Of a stretch of DNA of 64,000 nt, positions 8,075-17,117 are shown one piece after another (position 1 is the first letter of the stretch; every line of letters starts with the position of its first letter). The notes under the pieces were generated by a model. It was not told the DNA's origin, made no database searches, and saw nothing but the letters and a program-made list of their open reading frames with translations. The position numbers were made by a program, and so were the translations under genes. The DNA is from Arthrobacter sp. M2012083 (GTDB lineage Bacteria; Actinomycetota; Actinomycetes; Actinomycetales; Micrococcaceae), in contig NZ_AKKK01000039.1 in NCBI RefSeq assembly GCF_000281065.1, positions 124,001 to 188,000 on the forward strand. The letters run 5' to 3'.

Positions 8075-9084
8075 CCACAGCCCAACTGAACGTCGCCCTC
8101 GCCATGGGTCCCGGCGTCGTGTCCCGTGTCTTTCCGCCCCGCAGGCTCGAGTCCTTGGCCCCCGGGCTGCGGCTGCTCAGCCCGGAGCCCATGGAAGAGT
8201 TCATGTCGCCGCGCTCGCTGGAACTCCTCGCAGAAACGGACATCCTCATCACTGGCTGGGGCTGCCCGAGGCTCGATGCCGCAGCCCTGGCCGCGGCCCC
8301 TCGCTTGACCCATGTCCTCCATGCAGGCGGCACAGTCAAGCACCACGTAGGCAATGAGTGTTGGGAAGGGGGCATCGAAATCAGCACGGCTGCTGATGCC
8401 AACTCCATCCCCGTGGCTGAATACACGGTGGCCATGATTCTCCTGGCCAACAAGCGCGTCCTGCAGATAGCCCGGAAACTGCACTTGGAGAAAACTGAGA
8501 TAGAGCCCGATCAGGTTTTCCCGGACATGGGCAATTTCGGCAAGCGCGTGGGCATCATCGGCGCCTCGAGGATCGGCAAGCACGTCATACGCCTCCTGAA
8601 GTCATACGACGTTCAGGTAGTGGTGGCAGACCCGTTCCTGGACGATGCAGCGGCAGCAGCGCTCGGCGTCGAACGCGTGAGCCTGGAAGAGCTTGTGGCA
8701 GTCTGCGACGTCGTCAGCCTCCACGCGCCGTCGCTCCCGTCTACCCGCAACCTGATCCACCAAGGGCTGGTGGCCAGTTTCAAGCCGGGAGCTACCTTCA
8801 TCAACACCGCACGAGGCGAACTGGTGGACCAGGACGCGCTGCTTCGGCGCATCGAGGAAGGCGACCTTTACGCTGTCCTGGACGTCACCACCCCTTGGGT
8901 GCTCCCTGCCGATTCCGGGTTCTACACGCACCCCAATGTGCTGCTCACGCCCCACCTGGCGGGTTCCCTGGGCATGGAACTCGAACGCATGGCCGTCAGT
9001 ACCATCGAGGAAGCACATCGAGTGTCGCGCGGCGAACCACTCCTCCATAGGCTGCACGCGAAGGACCTCGCCTTTACGGCCTAA
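8071..9084 (+). CDS. D-isomer-specific 2-hydroxyacid dehydrogenase
   Basis: The 337-residue protein has the NAD-binding Rossmann segment GIIGASRIGKHVIRLL near residues 165-180, the catalytic-Arg motif NTARGELVD and the catalytic-His motif TPHLAGS. The usual Glu-containing segment after LDV is changed (LDVTTPWVLP), so substrate choice may be unusual. Family members reduce 2-keto acids or oxidise D-2-hydroxyacids. It is translationally coupled to the ABC permease and probably acts on a breakdown product of the imported compound. The start is GTG 8071. Confidence 0.88.
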   Translation: MTTAQLNVALAMGPGVVSRVFPPRRLESLAPGLRLLSPEPMEEFMSPRSLELLAETDILITGWGCPRLDAAALAAAPRLTHVLHAGGTVKHHVGNECWEGGIEISTAADANSIPVAEYTVAMILLANKRVLQIARKLHLEKTEIEPDQVFPDMGNFGKRVGIIGASRIGKHVIRLLKSYDVQVVVADPFLDDAAAAALGVERVSLEELVAVCDVVSLHAPSLPSTRNLIHQGLVASFKPGATFINTARGELVDQDALLRRIEEGDLYAVLDVTTPWVLPADSGFYTHPNVLLTPHLAGSLGMELERMAVSTIEEAHRVSRGEPLLHRLHAKDLAFTA

Positions 9085-9137
9085 CGGCTGGCATACTCAA
9101 TCCCATCGCTCCACCGACTCAACAAACGGGGGCATGA

Positions 9138-11567
9138 GTGCCAAACGAGAAGGATCTTTCAGGGGCTGCCGTCCGGCTCGTAGGGTCTTCGGCACAGGGC
9201 TTGAGCACTGCCCAGGTGGCAGAGAGAGTGGCCACGGGGCAAACCAACGCGTTCGTCCAAGACACCAGCCGCAGCGTGTGGAGCATCGTCCGCGCCAATG
9301 TGCTCACCCTGTTCAACGGCATCATCCTTGCCTGCTTCATTGTTCTGTTCGCGATCGGCCGCTGGCAGGATGCGCTCTTCGGCTTCAGCGCCATCGCGAA
9401 CGCGGTCATCGGCAGCGTCCAGGAATACCGGGCAAAGCGGGCTTTGGACCGTCTGGCCCTGTTGAACGCCCCGCATGCACGGGTGATGCGTGATGGATCA
9501 GAGGCAGAGATCGCCTTGGACGATGTTGTGCTGGACGACACCCTTGTCCTGAGGGCTGGAGACCAGGTGCCGGCCGACGGTCTGGTGTCCGGGTCACGGG
9601 GCCTCCAAGTGGACGAGTCCATGCTCACCGGCGAATCCGATGCTGTGGAAAAGACCGACGGTGACCGCGTGCTCTCCGGATCCGTGGTGGTGGCAGGCGA
9701 GGGCTCAGCCGTAGTGGACCGGGTGGGCGCGGACTCATTCGCGAACTCGCTCGCGGCGGAGGCCAAGAGATTCTCCTTGGTGGCCTCTGAGCTCCGGTCC
9801 TCGATCGACCGGGTACTGAAATGGGTCACCTGGTTCGTGGGTCCGGTGGCGTTGTTGGTTTTGAATGCGCAGATGATTGCCCAAGGCGGGTGGGCCGAAG
9901 CCTCCGCAAGTGGCGCATGGCGCGAGGCAGCGACGGCGACTATTGCCTCCGTCGTCGCCATGGTTCCCTTGGGTCTGGTGCTGATGACCAGCATTACCTT
10001 CGCTGTGGGGGCGGTAAAGCTGGCCCGTCAGCAGGTGCTGGTGCAGGAGCTGCCCGCGGTGGAAGGCCTTGCGCGGGTGGACATCATCTGCCTCGACAAG
10101 ACCGGGACGCTAACCCAAGGCGACATCGTTTTCGACGCCGTGCACCCGCTCACCTCTCGTCCGGGTTGGGAGTCGGTTCTTTCCTGGTATGGCGTGCAGA
10201 AAGATGCCAACGCAACGGCCCGCAGCCTCGCGGGGCACTTCAACGAGCCAGCCGGCCACCCGCTTGACCGGGTGCCCTTCTCGTCGGCCCGCAAGTGGAG
10301 CGCGGTGATTTTCGACGACGGGATGTGGATTCTGGGCGGCCCCGAAATGGTGTTCCCGGACCACGACTCCAGCGATCCCGTGAAGCGGCAACTTGCCACC
10401 CAAGCCGCGGAGTTGGCAACCACCGGCCGGCGCACGCTGGTCCTTGCCCACGGCACACCCACCGACGACGAGACCGTTCCGCCAGATGCTGTCCCCGTGG
10501 TCCTCCTGACGTTCAAGGAGAACATCCGTCCGGACGCTGCGGAGACGCTCACTTACTTCGCAGCACAGGAAGTGGATGTCCGGATCATCTCGGGTGACAA
10601 CCCACAAACGGTGGCCGCGATCGCCCGGGAAGTCGGCCTGGATGCACCCCACGGTTTTGACGCCCGGGAGTTGCCGGATGACGATAAGGAGTTCCTTGAC
10701 GTCATCAACAACAACGTGGTCTTCGGCCGGGTGACACCTGACCAGAAGAAGCGGATCGTCGTGGCACTGAAGGCTGCAGGCCGCACTGTTGCCATGACTG
10801 GCGACGGCGTGAATGATGCCCTTGCCATCAAAGAAGCGGACATCGGTGTCGCCATGAATTCCGGTGCCGCCGCCACCAAGGCAGTGGCCCGGCTGGTGCT
10901 CTTGGACGGCAAGTTCTCGCACCTGCCCAGCGTGGTGGCCGAGGGCCGGCAGGTCATTGCCAACATCGAGCGTGTGTCGATGCTGTTCCTCACCAAGACG
11001 GCCTACGCGACGTTCCTTGCCGTCTCGTTCGGCATTCTCCTGCTGCCTTTCCCGTTCCTTCCCCGGCAGCTCTCGGTGACTGACGGCCTGACCATCGGCA
11101 TTCCGGCGTTCTTCCTGGCCTTGCTGCCCAACGCCCAGCGCTACGTTCCCGGTTTCCTGCGGAGGTCACTCACGTTCGCCGTGCCAGCGGGTGTGGCCGT
11201 GACCCTGGGCCTGGCCTCCTACGCCCGGCTCGCCGCGAACCTGCAAATTCCGGAAGCGGAGATCAGGACCGGATCCACACTCATCCTGGCGATCATCGGC
11301 ATCTGGATCCTGGTGGTGCTCTCGCGACCGGTCACCCGGTTCAAAGGGATGGTCATCGGCGCCATGATGATCGGGCTGGTAGTCGTCTATTCCGTGCCGA
11401 TTGCCCGCGAGTTCCTCCAGTTCACCGACCCAACGCTCCCAACGGCGCTACTCGTCCTGGGAACATCCGTGGCTTGTATCGCGCTGATCGAGATTGTCCG
11501 CTTCGTGCACCGCCGTGTTGCCTACCGGGACGCCCAGGAGGCCCTGCGTCAACGAGTCTCGAAGTAG
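9138..11567 (+). CDS. P-type cation-transporting ATPase, CtpE-like
   Basis: The 809-residue membrane pump carries all core P-type motifs: LTGES (163-167) in the actuator domain, DKTGTLT with the phosphorylated Asp320, and TGDGVND (554-560) in the HAD domain. The helix-4 segment is MVPLGLVL (275-282) rather than a CPC heavy-metal motif, and no N-terminal metal-binding domain is present. Length and motif set resemble mycobacterial CtpE, implicated in calcium transport. Cation choice here is inferred. GTG 9138 is the most likely start. It is separated from the upstream dehydrogenase by 53 bases. Confidence 0.88.
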   Translation: MPNEKDLSGAAVRLVGSSAQGLSTAQVAERVATGQTNAFVQDTSRSVWSIVRANVLTLFNGIILACFIVLFAIGRWQDALFGFSAIANAVIGSVQEYRAKRALDRLALLNAPHARVMRDGSEAEIALDDVVLDDTLVLRAGDQVPADGLVSGSRGLQVDESMLTGESDAVEKTDGDRVLSGSVVVAGEGSAVVDRVGADSFANSLAAEAKRFSLVASELRSSIDRVLKWVTWFVGPVALLVLNAQMIAQGGWAEASASGAWREAATATIASVVAMVPLGLVLMTSITFAVGAVKLARQQVLVQELPAVEGLARVDIICLDKTGTLTQGDIVFDAVHPLTSRPGWESVLSWYGVQKDANATARSLAGHFNEPAGHPLDRVPFSSARKWSAVIFDDGMWILGGPEMVFPDHDSSDPVKRQLATQAAELATTGRRTLVLAHGTPTDDETVPPDAVPVVLLTFKENIRPDAAETLTYFAAQEVDVRIISGDNPQTVAAIAREVGLDAPHGFDARELPDDDKEFLDVINNNVVFGRVTPDQKKRIVVALKAAGRTVAMTGDGVNDALAIKEADIGVAMNSGAAATKAVARLVLLDGKFSHLPSVVAEGRQVIANIERVSMLFLTKTAYATFLAVSFGILLLPFPFLPRQLSVTDGLTIGIPAFFLALLPNAQRYVPGFLRRSLTFAVPAGVAVTLGLASYARLAANLQIPEAEIRTGSTLILAIIGIWILVVLSRPVTRFKGMVIGAMMIGLVVVYSVPIAREFLQFTDPTLPTALLVLGTSVACIALIEIVRFVHRRVAYRDAQEALRQRVSK

Positions 11568-11959
11568 CGCCGCCCGCGGCCGACCCACAGCGGGATAACT
11601 ACGGCCACCGTTGCGATGGATTGCGAGATCACAGCGGACCAATCTCCATCAGAGGCAATAATCAGGTCCAGCACGGCAAAGGCCAGCCCGAGCAGCATGA
11701 CCGCTGTGGCGCCGCGGCGGGCAGCTTCGCTTCCCCGCGCTACTCCGGAGGCCAGCCCGATCACCAACAGGCCGAACAGGACCATCCCCGCACCAAACAG
11801 CGTGATGGGCAAGGCAATGCCACCGGACTGGGCCTCCGGTGTGTACCGCAGGAAAATCGTCAGGATCCCCAGAATGATTTGAGCGATGCCACCGATGTAC
11901 ATCAGCACCACCGAGAACGTCACCACACCAGGCCGCTTAGGGCTTTCCCCCGTCGTCAT
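11549..11959 (-). CDS. Small four-helix membrane protein of unknown function
   Basis: The 136-residue protein has four predicted membrane helices (about residues 12-36, 47-68, 83-101 and 107-128) with a short polar N-terminus. The pattern resembles small actinobacterial integral membrane proteins of the DUF7144 kind, but I am not certain of the family. Its 3' end overlaps the convergent ATPase gene by 19 bases. No function can be assigned. Confidence 0.6.
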   Translation of the reverse strand: MTTGESPKRPGVVTFSVVLMYIGGIAQIILGILTIFLRYTPEAQSGGIALPITLFGAGMVLFGLLVIGLASGVARGSEAARRGATAVMLLGLAFAVLDLIIASDGDWSAVISQSIATVAVVIPLWVGRGRRYFETR

Positions 11960-12029
11960 GAACTGAGCATAGTGGAGGTACCCAATGGTCAGGGTGGCTT
12001 CAATCGATTGGAGTTACCTCTGAATCCCA

Positions 12030-12764
12030 GTGACTATGGACAACTCCGGGAGTAGCCTAGTTCCAGTTGATTTAGTGGATTTCTGTCCGGCTGGGGTTTC
12101 TGCCGTGGGCCATGTGCGTTCGTCGCTGTCCGACCTTCTGGGGGTACTTTCCGACGCCGTCGCCCCTCAGCATGTCAGGTTCGACGACGGGTCCCCCACC
12201 GCCGTAGTTCCCCCGCCAGACGCTCCGGTTACGGTCCGGGCTGTCACGCTCAGCCGCGTAGGAAGGTCCCGCAGCGAAGGGCCGGTCCTGGATCTTGAGC
12301 TAAAGGTGGCCGTGGAGTGCCATGGACCCGAGCAGTTGGACAACATGGAACAACTCCTCCTCGCGGTGGAACTCCACAGCCAATATTCGGTGGTCTCCAA
12401 TGGGGAACTCCAGTTTGAGGAGTACTCCGCAGCCATCGAACAAGGGCTGGGTTTTCTGGTGCGTATCCCTGTTTCCCTCCCTTTTGAGGAACCGTCGGAG
12501 CTGCCTGTCCCGCCACAAACAGGCACGTCCGGAACCGCGCGACGCATCCGCGGAAGACTGGTGGACGGACACAACAAAGGCATCCCGGACGCGTACATCC
12601 ACGCCCATTCCTCCGCCAACGCTGTGGTCAGTGATGCCACAGGACACTTCGAGGTGTTGGCCTCCTCTGAGGAACTCCAGCACTTCGCTGTTGCGGTGGA
12701 CGGCACGGAGCGGGAGGTTTCGGCCAGCACCAAACGGCAACCGGTGATTATTCGCTGGCTCTGA
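12030..12764 (+). CDS. Hypothetical protein with C-terminal carboxypeptidase-regulatory-like domain
   Basis: The 244-residue protein has no signal peptide or membrane helix. Residues 1-155 are unrecognised. The last 80 residues read like a carboxypeptidase-regulatory-like/CNA-B beta-sandwich: RIRGRLVDGHNKGIPDAYIH, VVSDATGHFEVLASS and a final beta-strand. Such domains usually mediate binding. The start is uncertain: GTG 12030 or ATG 12036, neither with a good ribosome site. It is followed 33 bases later by an aminotransferase gene. Confidence 0.6.
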   Translation: MTMDNSGSSLVPVDLVDFCPAGVSAVGHVRSSLSDLLGVLSDAVAPQHVRFDDGSPTAVVPPPDAPVTVRAVTLSRVGRSRSEGPVLDLELKVAVECHGPEQLDNMEQLLLAVELHSQYSVVSNGELQFEEYSAAIEQGLGFLVRIPVSLPFEEPSELPVPPQTGTSGTARRIRGRLVDGHNKGIPDAYIHAHSSANAVVSDATGHFEVLASSEELQHFAVAVDGTEREVSASTKRQPVIIRWL

Positions 12765-12797
12765 TTTTGGAACCATTTACTCGGGCGGGGCGGTGTC

Positions 12798-14048
12798 ATG
12801 AAAAGATCTACCATGCGTCCGATGCAGCACTCCAGCAAACTTCAAAATGTCCGCTACGAACTCCGTGGGCCCATCCTCCAAGCGGCCAAGGCCATGGAGG
12901 CGGAGGGGCATCGCATCCTCAAGATGAACCTTGGGGACACAGCACCGTTTGGACTGGAGGCGCCGGAGTCTGTTGTGGTGGACATGATCCATCACCTTCG
13001 CGGCGCACAGGGTTACAGCGATTCCAAGGGCATCTTCTCCGCCCGCACAGCCATCTCGCAGTACTACCAGACGCGCGGACTGATGACCATCGGCGTCGAG
13101 GACGTCTTTATTGGCAACGGCGTCAGCGAGCTCATTTCCATGACCTTGCAGGCCTTCATGGAGAACGGCGACGAAATCCTCATCCCGGCACCGGATTACC
13201 CCTTGTGGACCGCAGCCGTGACTCTGACCGGCGGCAACCCCGTGCACTACCTCTGTGATGAGGACGAGAACTGGTGGCCGGACATGTCCGACGTCGAAGC
13301 CAAGATCACGCCACGAACCAAGGGCATAGTGATCATCAACCCGAACAATCCCACCGGCGCCGTCTACCCCCGCCACATTTTGGAGCAGTTCGCTGCGCTG
13401 GCGAGGAAGCATGATCTAGTGCTGTTCTCGGATGAGATCTACGAGAAAATTCGATATGTGGATGCTCCCCATATCCACACCGCGGCGGTTGCTGAAGACG
13501 TCTGTGTCCTGACGTTCAGCGGGTTGTCCAAGGCCTACCGAATGCCCGGGTACCGGGCAGGTTGGGTTGCCGTCACGGGACCCCGGACCGCGACCATCGC
13601 CTACCGGGAATCTTTGGAACTGCTCGCCTCCCTGCGGTTGTGCGCCAATGTTCCTGCACAGCACGCCATCCAGACGTGCCTGGGCGGATACCAAAGTATC
13701 GAAGCACTCATACGTCCAGGCGGCCGGCTCCGCGACCAGCGGGACCTGGCGTGGAAACTCCTCACCGCAATCCCGGGCGTCAGTTGCGTTCCAGCAGCAG
13801 GCGCCATGTACCTGTTCCCAAAGCTGGATCCGGAAATCTACCCCATTGAGAGCGACGAGAAGTTCGTCCTCCAACTCCTGCAGGAGCAGAAGATCCTGGT
13901 CTCGCACGGATCGGCATTCAACTGGCCCACTCCTGACCACTTCCGCTTCGTGATCCTGCCGGCTGTAGAGGACATTGAGGAAGCCGTGCGCAGGATCGAC
14001 CACTTCCTGGCCGCTTACCGGGACCGACCCGCGGACGCCCCCAACTAA
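12798..14048 (+). CDS. Class I/II PLP-dependent aminotransferase (AlaA-like)
   Basis: The 416-residue enzyme shows fold-type-I aminotransferase features: LRGPILQAAKAMEAEGHRIL near the N-terminus, MNLGDTAPFG, NPNNPTGAVYP at the cofactor/substrate site, LFSDEIYEKI, and the PLP lysine Lys245 in TFSGLSKAYRMPGYRAGW. The Arg that binds the substrate carboxylate is in FRFVILPAVED near the end. Closest type by pattern is glutamate-pyruvate aminotransferase AlaA. It is monocistronic, with a convergent alcohol dehydrogenase gene 7 bases away. Confidence 0.88.
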   Translation: MKRSTMRPMQHSSKLQNVRYELRGPILQAAKAMEAEGHRILKMNLGDTAPFGLEAPESVVVDMIHHLRGAQGYSDSKGIFSARTAISQYYQTRGLMTIGVEDVFIGNGVSELISMTLQAFMENGDEILIPAPDYPLWTAAVTLTGGNPVHYLCDEDENWWPDMSDVEAKITPRTKGIVIINPNNPTGAVYPRHILEQFAALARKHDLVLFSDEIYEKIRYVDAPHIHTAAVAEDVCVLTFSGLSKAYRMPGYRAGWVAVTGPRTATIAYRESLELLASLRLCANVPAQHAIQTCLGGYQSIEALIRPGGRLRDQRDLAWKLLTAIPGVSCVPAAGAMYLFPKLDPEIYPIESDEKFVLQLLQEQKILVSHGSAFNWPTPDHFRFVILPAVEDIEEAVRRIDHFLAAYRDRPADAPN

Positions 14049-14055
14049 GCTGCAC

Positions 14056-15093
14056 TTACCGCGCGGGGTCCACCATGGTCATGCCGGCGGGATTGGCCTG
14101 ATCGAAGCCGGGCAGCAGTGCCGCAGCGTCTTCCAAGCCAATGGTGCGTTCAATGAGCAGCTGCGGCTGGAGCGCACCCTGTTCAATGAGCGCCATCATG
14201 CCCGGATAGTCCACAGCAGCCATGCCGTGACTGCCAAGGAGGTCCAGTTCCCAACCGATCACACGTGCCATGGGTACCTGCGGGTTACCGTCGATGGAGG
14301 GCAGCAAACCGATCTGAACATGCCGGCCGCGCCTGCGGAGGCTAAGGATCGCGTCTGCGCAGGTCTGTTCACTTCCGACGGCGTCTACCGCCACATGGCT
14401 GCCTCCGCCGGAGAGTCCGTTGATTGCGGCCGGGATGTCAGCGCCATCAGCGAGCACAGTATGGTCCGCACCCAAACGTGCGGCCACAGCCAGGGCTTCG
14501 GGGTTCCGGTCCACGGCAATGACCCTTGCTCCCATGGCTTTGGCGATCATCACGGCGCTCAGCCCGACGCCGCCCGCGCCCACAACAGTTACCCACTCGC
14601 CTGCCTTGACCTGCGCCCGCGCTGCCAGCGCACGGTATGCCGTGGCGAAGCGGCAGCCGAGGCTTGCCGCCGTCGTAAATTCAACGCCGTCAGGTATAGC
14701 CACCAAATTGCTGTCGGCAGCGTGCAAGGCCACAAACTCGGCAAACGATCCCCAGTGGGTGAAACCGGGCTGCTGCTGGTCCGGGCAGACCTGTGCGTCG
14801 CCGGCCAGGCACCATTCGCAGGCGCCGCAGCCGCAGACGAACGGGACGGTGACGCGGTCGCCCACCTTCCAGCGCTGGACGCCTTCCCCGACGGCGTCGA
14901 TCACGCCGGCGAGCTCATGGCCCGGCACGTGGGGCATGGCGATGTCATCGTGTCCGGCCCAAGCATGCCAGTCACTGCGGCACATGCCCGTAGCCAGTAC
15001 TTTCACCACCACGCCTCCCACGGGAGCCTGGGGCTTGGCTACTTCCCTGACGTCGGGCTGGGTTAGGACCTCATCAAAAACTACTGCGCGCAT
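14056..15093 (-). CDS. Zinc-dependent alcohol dehydrogenase (MDR superfamily)
   Basis: The 345-residue enzyme has the catalytic-zinc motif CRSDWHAWAGHDD, then PHVPGHELAGVIDAVGEGV, the structural-zinc four-Cys cluster CGCGACEWCLAGDAQVC, and the cofactor motif VGAGGVGLSAV near residue 175. It should oxidise an alcohol or reduce an aldehyde with NAD(P). The fixed TH(W) near residue 110 and general shape match class-III-like bacterial enzymes, but substrate is not predictable. The start is ATG 15093. Confidence 0.9.
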   Translation of the reverse strand: MRAVVFDEVLTQPDVREVAKPQAPVGGVVVKVLATGMCRSDWHAWAGHDDIAMPHVPGHELAGVIDAVGEGVQRWKVGDRVTVPFVCGCGACEWCLAGDAQVCPDQQQPGFTHWGSFAEFVALHAADSNLVAIPDGVEFTTAASLGCRFATAYRALAARAQVKAGEWVTVVGAGGVGLSAVMIAKAMGARVIAVDRNPEALAVAARLGADHTVLADGADIPAAINGLSGGGSHVAVDAVGSEQTCADAILSLRRRGRHVQIGLLPSIDGNPQVPMARVIGWELDLLGSHGMAAVDYPGMMALIEQGALQPQLLIERTIGLEDAAALLPGFDQANPAGMTMVDPAR

Positions 15094-15120
15094 CGACTGA
15101 CTCTAACAATTTGCCGCCCC

Positions 15121-15148
15121 TGTCACACTTTCGGCACCGAATCCGACA
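15121..15148 (+). promoter_or_regulatory. Candidate ECF41 promoter
   Basis: TGTCACA (15121-15127), 16 bases, then CGAC (15144-15147) lies about 40 bases before the AhpD-like gene. ECF41 sigma factors are known to use a TGTCACA -35 and a CGTC-like -10 in front of their partner oxidoreductase/CMD genes. The -10 differs by one base. Confidence 0.6.
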
Positions 15149-15185
15149 TCCCTATGTAAGGCACCACCACTGAAGGGAAAACAGC

Positions 15186-15644
15186 ATGCCCCGCATCAAT
15201 ATTGGCCGCAGCAACAAGCTCGGCTACGCCGCCGTCATCGGACTCGAAGGCTACGCCCGCAAGTCAGTCGATCCCGATCTGTACGAACTGATCAAACTTC
15301 GCGCCTCCATTCTCAACGGCTGCGGCTTCTGCGTGGACATGCATGCCACCGACGGCCGGAAGCGCGGTATCCCTGAAAGGAAGCTGCATGCCGTAGCGGC
15401 GTGGCAACATTCGAAGGTGTTCTTCGATGCACGCGAGCAGGTAGTTCTTGCCCTGACGGACGCGGTAACCCAACTGGGCCCGGAGACTGTCACAGACGAA
15501 ATCTGGAACGCTGCTGCCACGCATTTCGATGACAGCCAGATGGGCGGCCTGATCCTCGCCATCTCCACCATTAACGTGTGGAACAGGATCGCCGTCAGCA
15601 CACAAATGGAGCCGCCCGTAGATGAGAAGAACCCGATCGTCTGA
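15186..15644 (+). CDS. Carboxymuconolactone decarboxylase / AhpD-like peroxidase
   Basis: The 152-residue protein has the AhpD/CMD core with the redox pair Cys46-x2-Cys49 and His53 in NGCGFCVDMH. These proteins act as thiol-based peroxidases or related oxidoreductases. It lies 17 bases upstream of an ECF41 sigma factor gene, the conserved pairing for that sigma group, and a matching promoter precedes it. It is therefore probably the main target of the sigma factor. ATG 15186 follows TGAAGGG. Confidence 0.9.
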   Translation: MPRINIGRSNKLGYAAVIGLEGYARKSVDPDLYELIKLRASILNGCGFCVDMHATDGRKRGIPERKLHAVAAWQHSKVFFDAREQVVLALTDAVTQLGPETVTDEIWNAAATHFDDSQMGGLILAISTINVWNRIAVSTQMEPPVDEKNPIV

Positions 15645-15661
15645 GAGGTAGCGTTGGCAGC

Positions 15662-16561
15662 ATGACTCTTGCGGTGTCGGCCACTTCGGCGTGGCAGAGC
15701 GAACGGAATCGCCTCCTGGGGATCGCTTACAGAATGTTGGGCGACTTCGGACACGCGGAGGACGTCGTGTCTGAAGTGGCGATCGATGCCGTGCAGCGAG
15801 AGCGGAAAGCCGACGCGGACCGTGTGGATTCCTGGCCGGCCTGGCTCACAACCGTGTGCGTCCGCCGCTCTATTGACCGGGTTCGCCAGCTCGCCGCCGT
15901 GCGCGAGGACTACACCGGCCCCTGGCTGCCCGAGCCGGTGGACACCTCCAAGCTCCCGGACGAGGCGGTGGCCAACCGTGAACTCCTGTCCTTGACCCTG
16001 CTGCACTTGGCCGAGCAACTGGCTCCCGAGGCGAGAGCGGCGCTCGTTTTGCACCGGGCCTTCGGGATGTCCGCCATCGACATCGGCGAAATCCTGGAGA
16101 AGACCCCCGCGGCCGTGCGCCAGATGATTTCGCGGGCGGAGCGTCGGCTGGAGATCGATCCGGAGGCACCCGCTCCCCGGGCCAAGGATCGAGCGGCCTT
16201 GGAGAAGCTGGTACGGGCAATCGAGCAGGGTGAAATTGACACGGTTGTAGCCATGCTGGATCGGGATGCCGTTCTCTGGGCCGACGGCGGAGGCAAGGTC
16301 AAGAGCGCCATGAACCCGCTGTTCGGGGCGGCCAGGATTGCGCGCTTTTTCGCGGGCATCCTCGGCAAAGCAGTGGTTTTCGATCCCGTGCAGCCGGTCC
16401 GCGCCTGGCTCATCGAGGTCAACGGCGGAACGGCTTTGGTGCTCAGGCATCATGGCCGCTCCGACGTCATTGAGGTGGACGCTGCTCCGGATGGGAGCAT
16501 CCGGGGGCTCCGACAACTGTCCAACCCGGACAAACTGACGCGGGTTTCGCTCTGCCCCTGA
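15662..16561 (+). CDS. sigJ: ECF41-group RNA polymerase sigma factor (SigJ-like) with fused SnoaL-like domain
   Basis: The 299-residue protein has sigma region 2 (RNRLLGIAYRMLGDFGHAED), region 4 (ARAALVLHRAFGMSAIDIGE), and a C-terminal SnoaL-like extension of about 110 residues. All three ECF41 signature motifs are visible: WLPEP starting at residue 88, DGGGK at 208, and NPDKL at 288. In this group the extension takes the place of an anti-sigma factor and tunes activity. No separate anti-sigma gene is present. The inducing signal is unknown. Confidence 0.9.
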   Translation: MTLAVSATSAWQSERNRLLGIAYRMLGDFGHAEDVVSEVAIDAVQRERKADADRVDSWPAWLTTVCVRRSIDRVRQLAAVREDYTGPWLPEPVDTSKLPDEAVANRELLSLTLLHLAEQLAPEARAALVLHRAFGMSAIDIGEILEKTPAAVRQMISRAERRLEIDPEAPAPRAKDRAALEKLVRAIEQGEIDTVVAMLDRDAVLWADGGGKVKSAMNPLFGAARIARFFAGILGKAVVFDPVQPVRAWLIEVNGGTALVLRHHGRSDVIEVDAAPDGSIRGLRQLSNPDKLTRVSLCP

Positions 16562-16657
16562 CGTTTTGGCCCTTCTTTGGCCTTCCCGGCCGGCCCCTGT
16601 TGCCTGAACACCGGACTTTGCTGCGGCAAAGATGGGCCACTTCGGCGGCTGGGTGGG

Positions 16658-17095
16658 TCACGACGCCACAGCCACCCGACGGCGGAGGCGGGCTACCAGC
16701 GTCGCGGCGAGTAACGCCGTCGTGATTTCCAGTCCGATCACCAGCAACAATCCGGCAGCGCCGGAGGTATCAACAGCGTTCGACGCCGGTCCCCCACCGT
16801 GCGCGTGTCCGGAACCGCCCGCTCCCAGCAGCAGGACGGCGTGGAGGCCCACCATGGCCAAGGCCGAGGTGGTCACCTGGTGGAGTGCGCCCACGCGGCT
16901 GTGGCGCCAGATATGAACCGTGCAGGGAACGCAGACGGCCGCCAGGCCAATCATGACGATACCCAGCCAGGCCTGGTGGTGTCCCGAGGCTGCGAGCCAG
17001 AGATGCACCAGGCAGGAGACTGCCGTGAGGGCTGCGCAGATCCGGGGGTGCAGGACAGGCCCGGAGGCCCGAACCCGCCCTGCAGTCGTTGTCAT
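16658..17095 (-). CDS. Small multi-span membrane protein downstream of copper amine oxidase
   Basis: The 145-residue protein has about four hydrophobic helices with a short Arg-rich N-terminus. A His/Gly-rich loop (GSGHAHGGGP) sits between helices 3 and 4. Its start (ATG 17095) is 22 bases after the amine oxidase stop, so the two are probably one transcript. The His-rich loop could bind a metal such as copper, but this is speculation. No family was recognised. Confidence 0.6.
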   Translation of the reverse strand: MTTTAGRVRASGPVLHPRICAALTAVSCLVHLWLAASGHHQAWLGIVMIGLAAVCVPCTVHIWRHSRVGALHQVTTSALAMVGLHAVLLLGAGGSGHAHGGGPASNAVDTSGAAGLLLVIGLEITTALLAATLVARLRRRVAVAS

Positions 17096-17117
17096 TGTGA
17101 GTGTCCCGGGTGGGGTG

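Noticed and set aside
15251..16516. Long minus-strand open frame opposite the AhpD-like and ECF41 genes
   Set aside because: Both plus-strand proteins carry intact family motifs; the antisense product has none.
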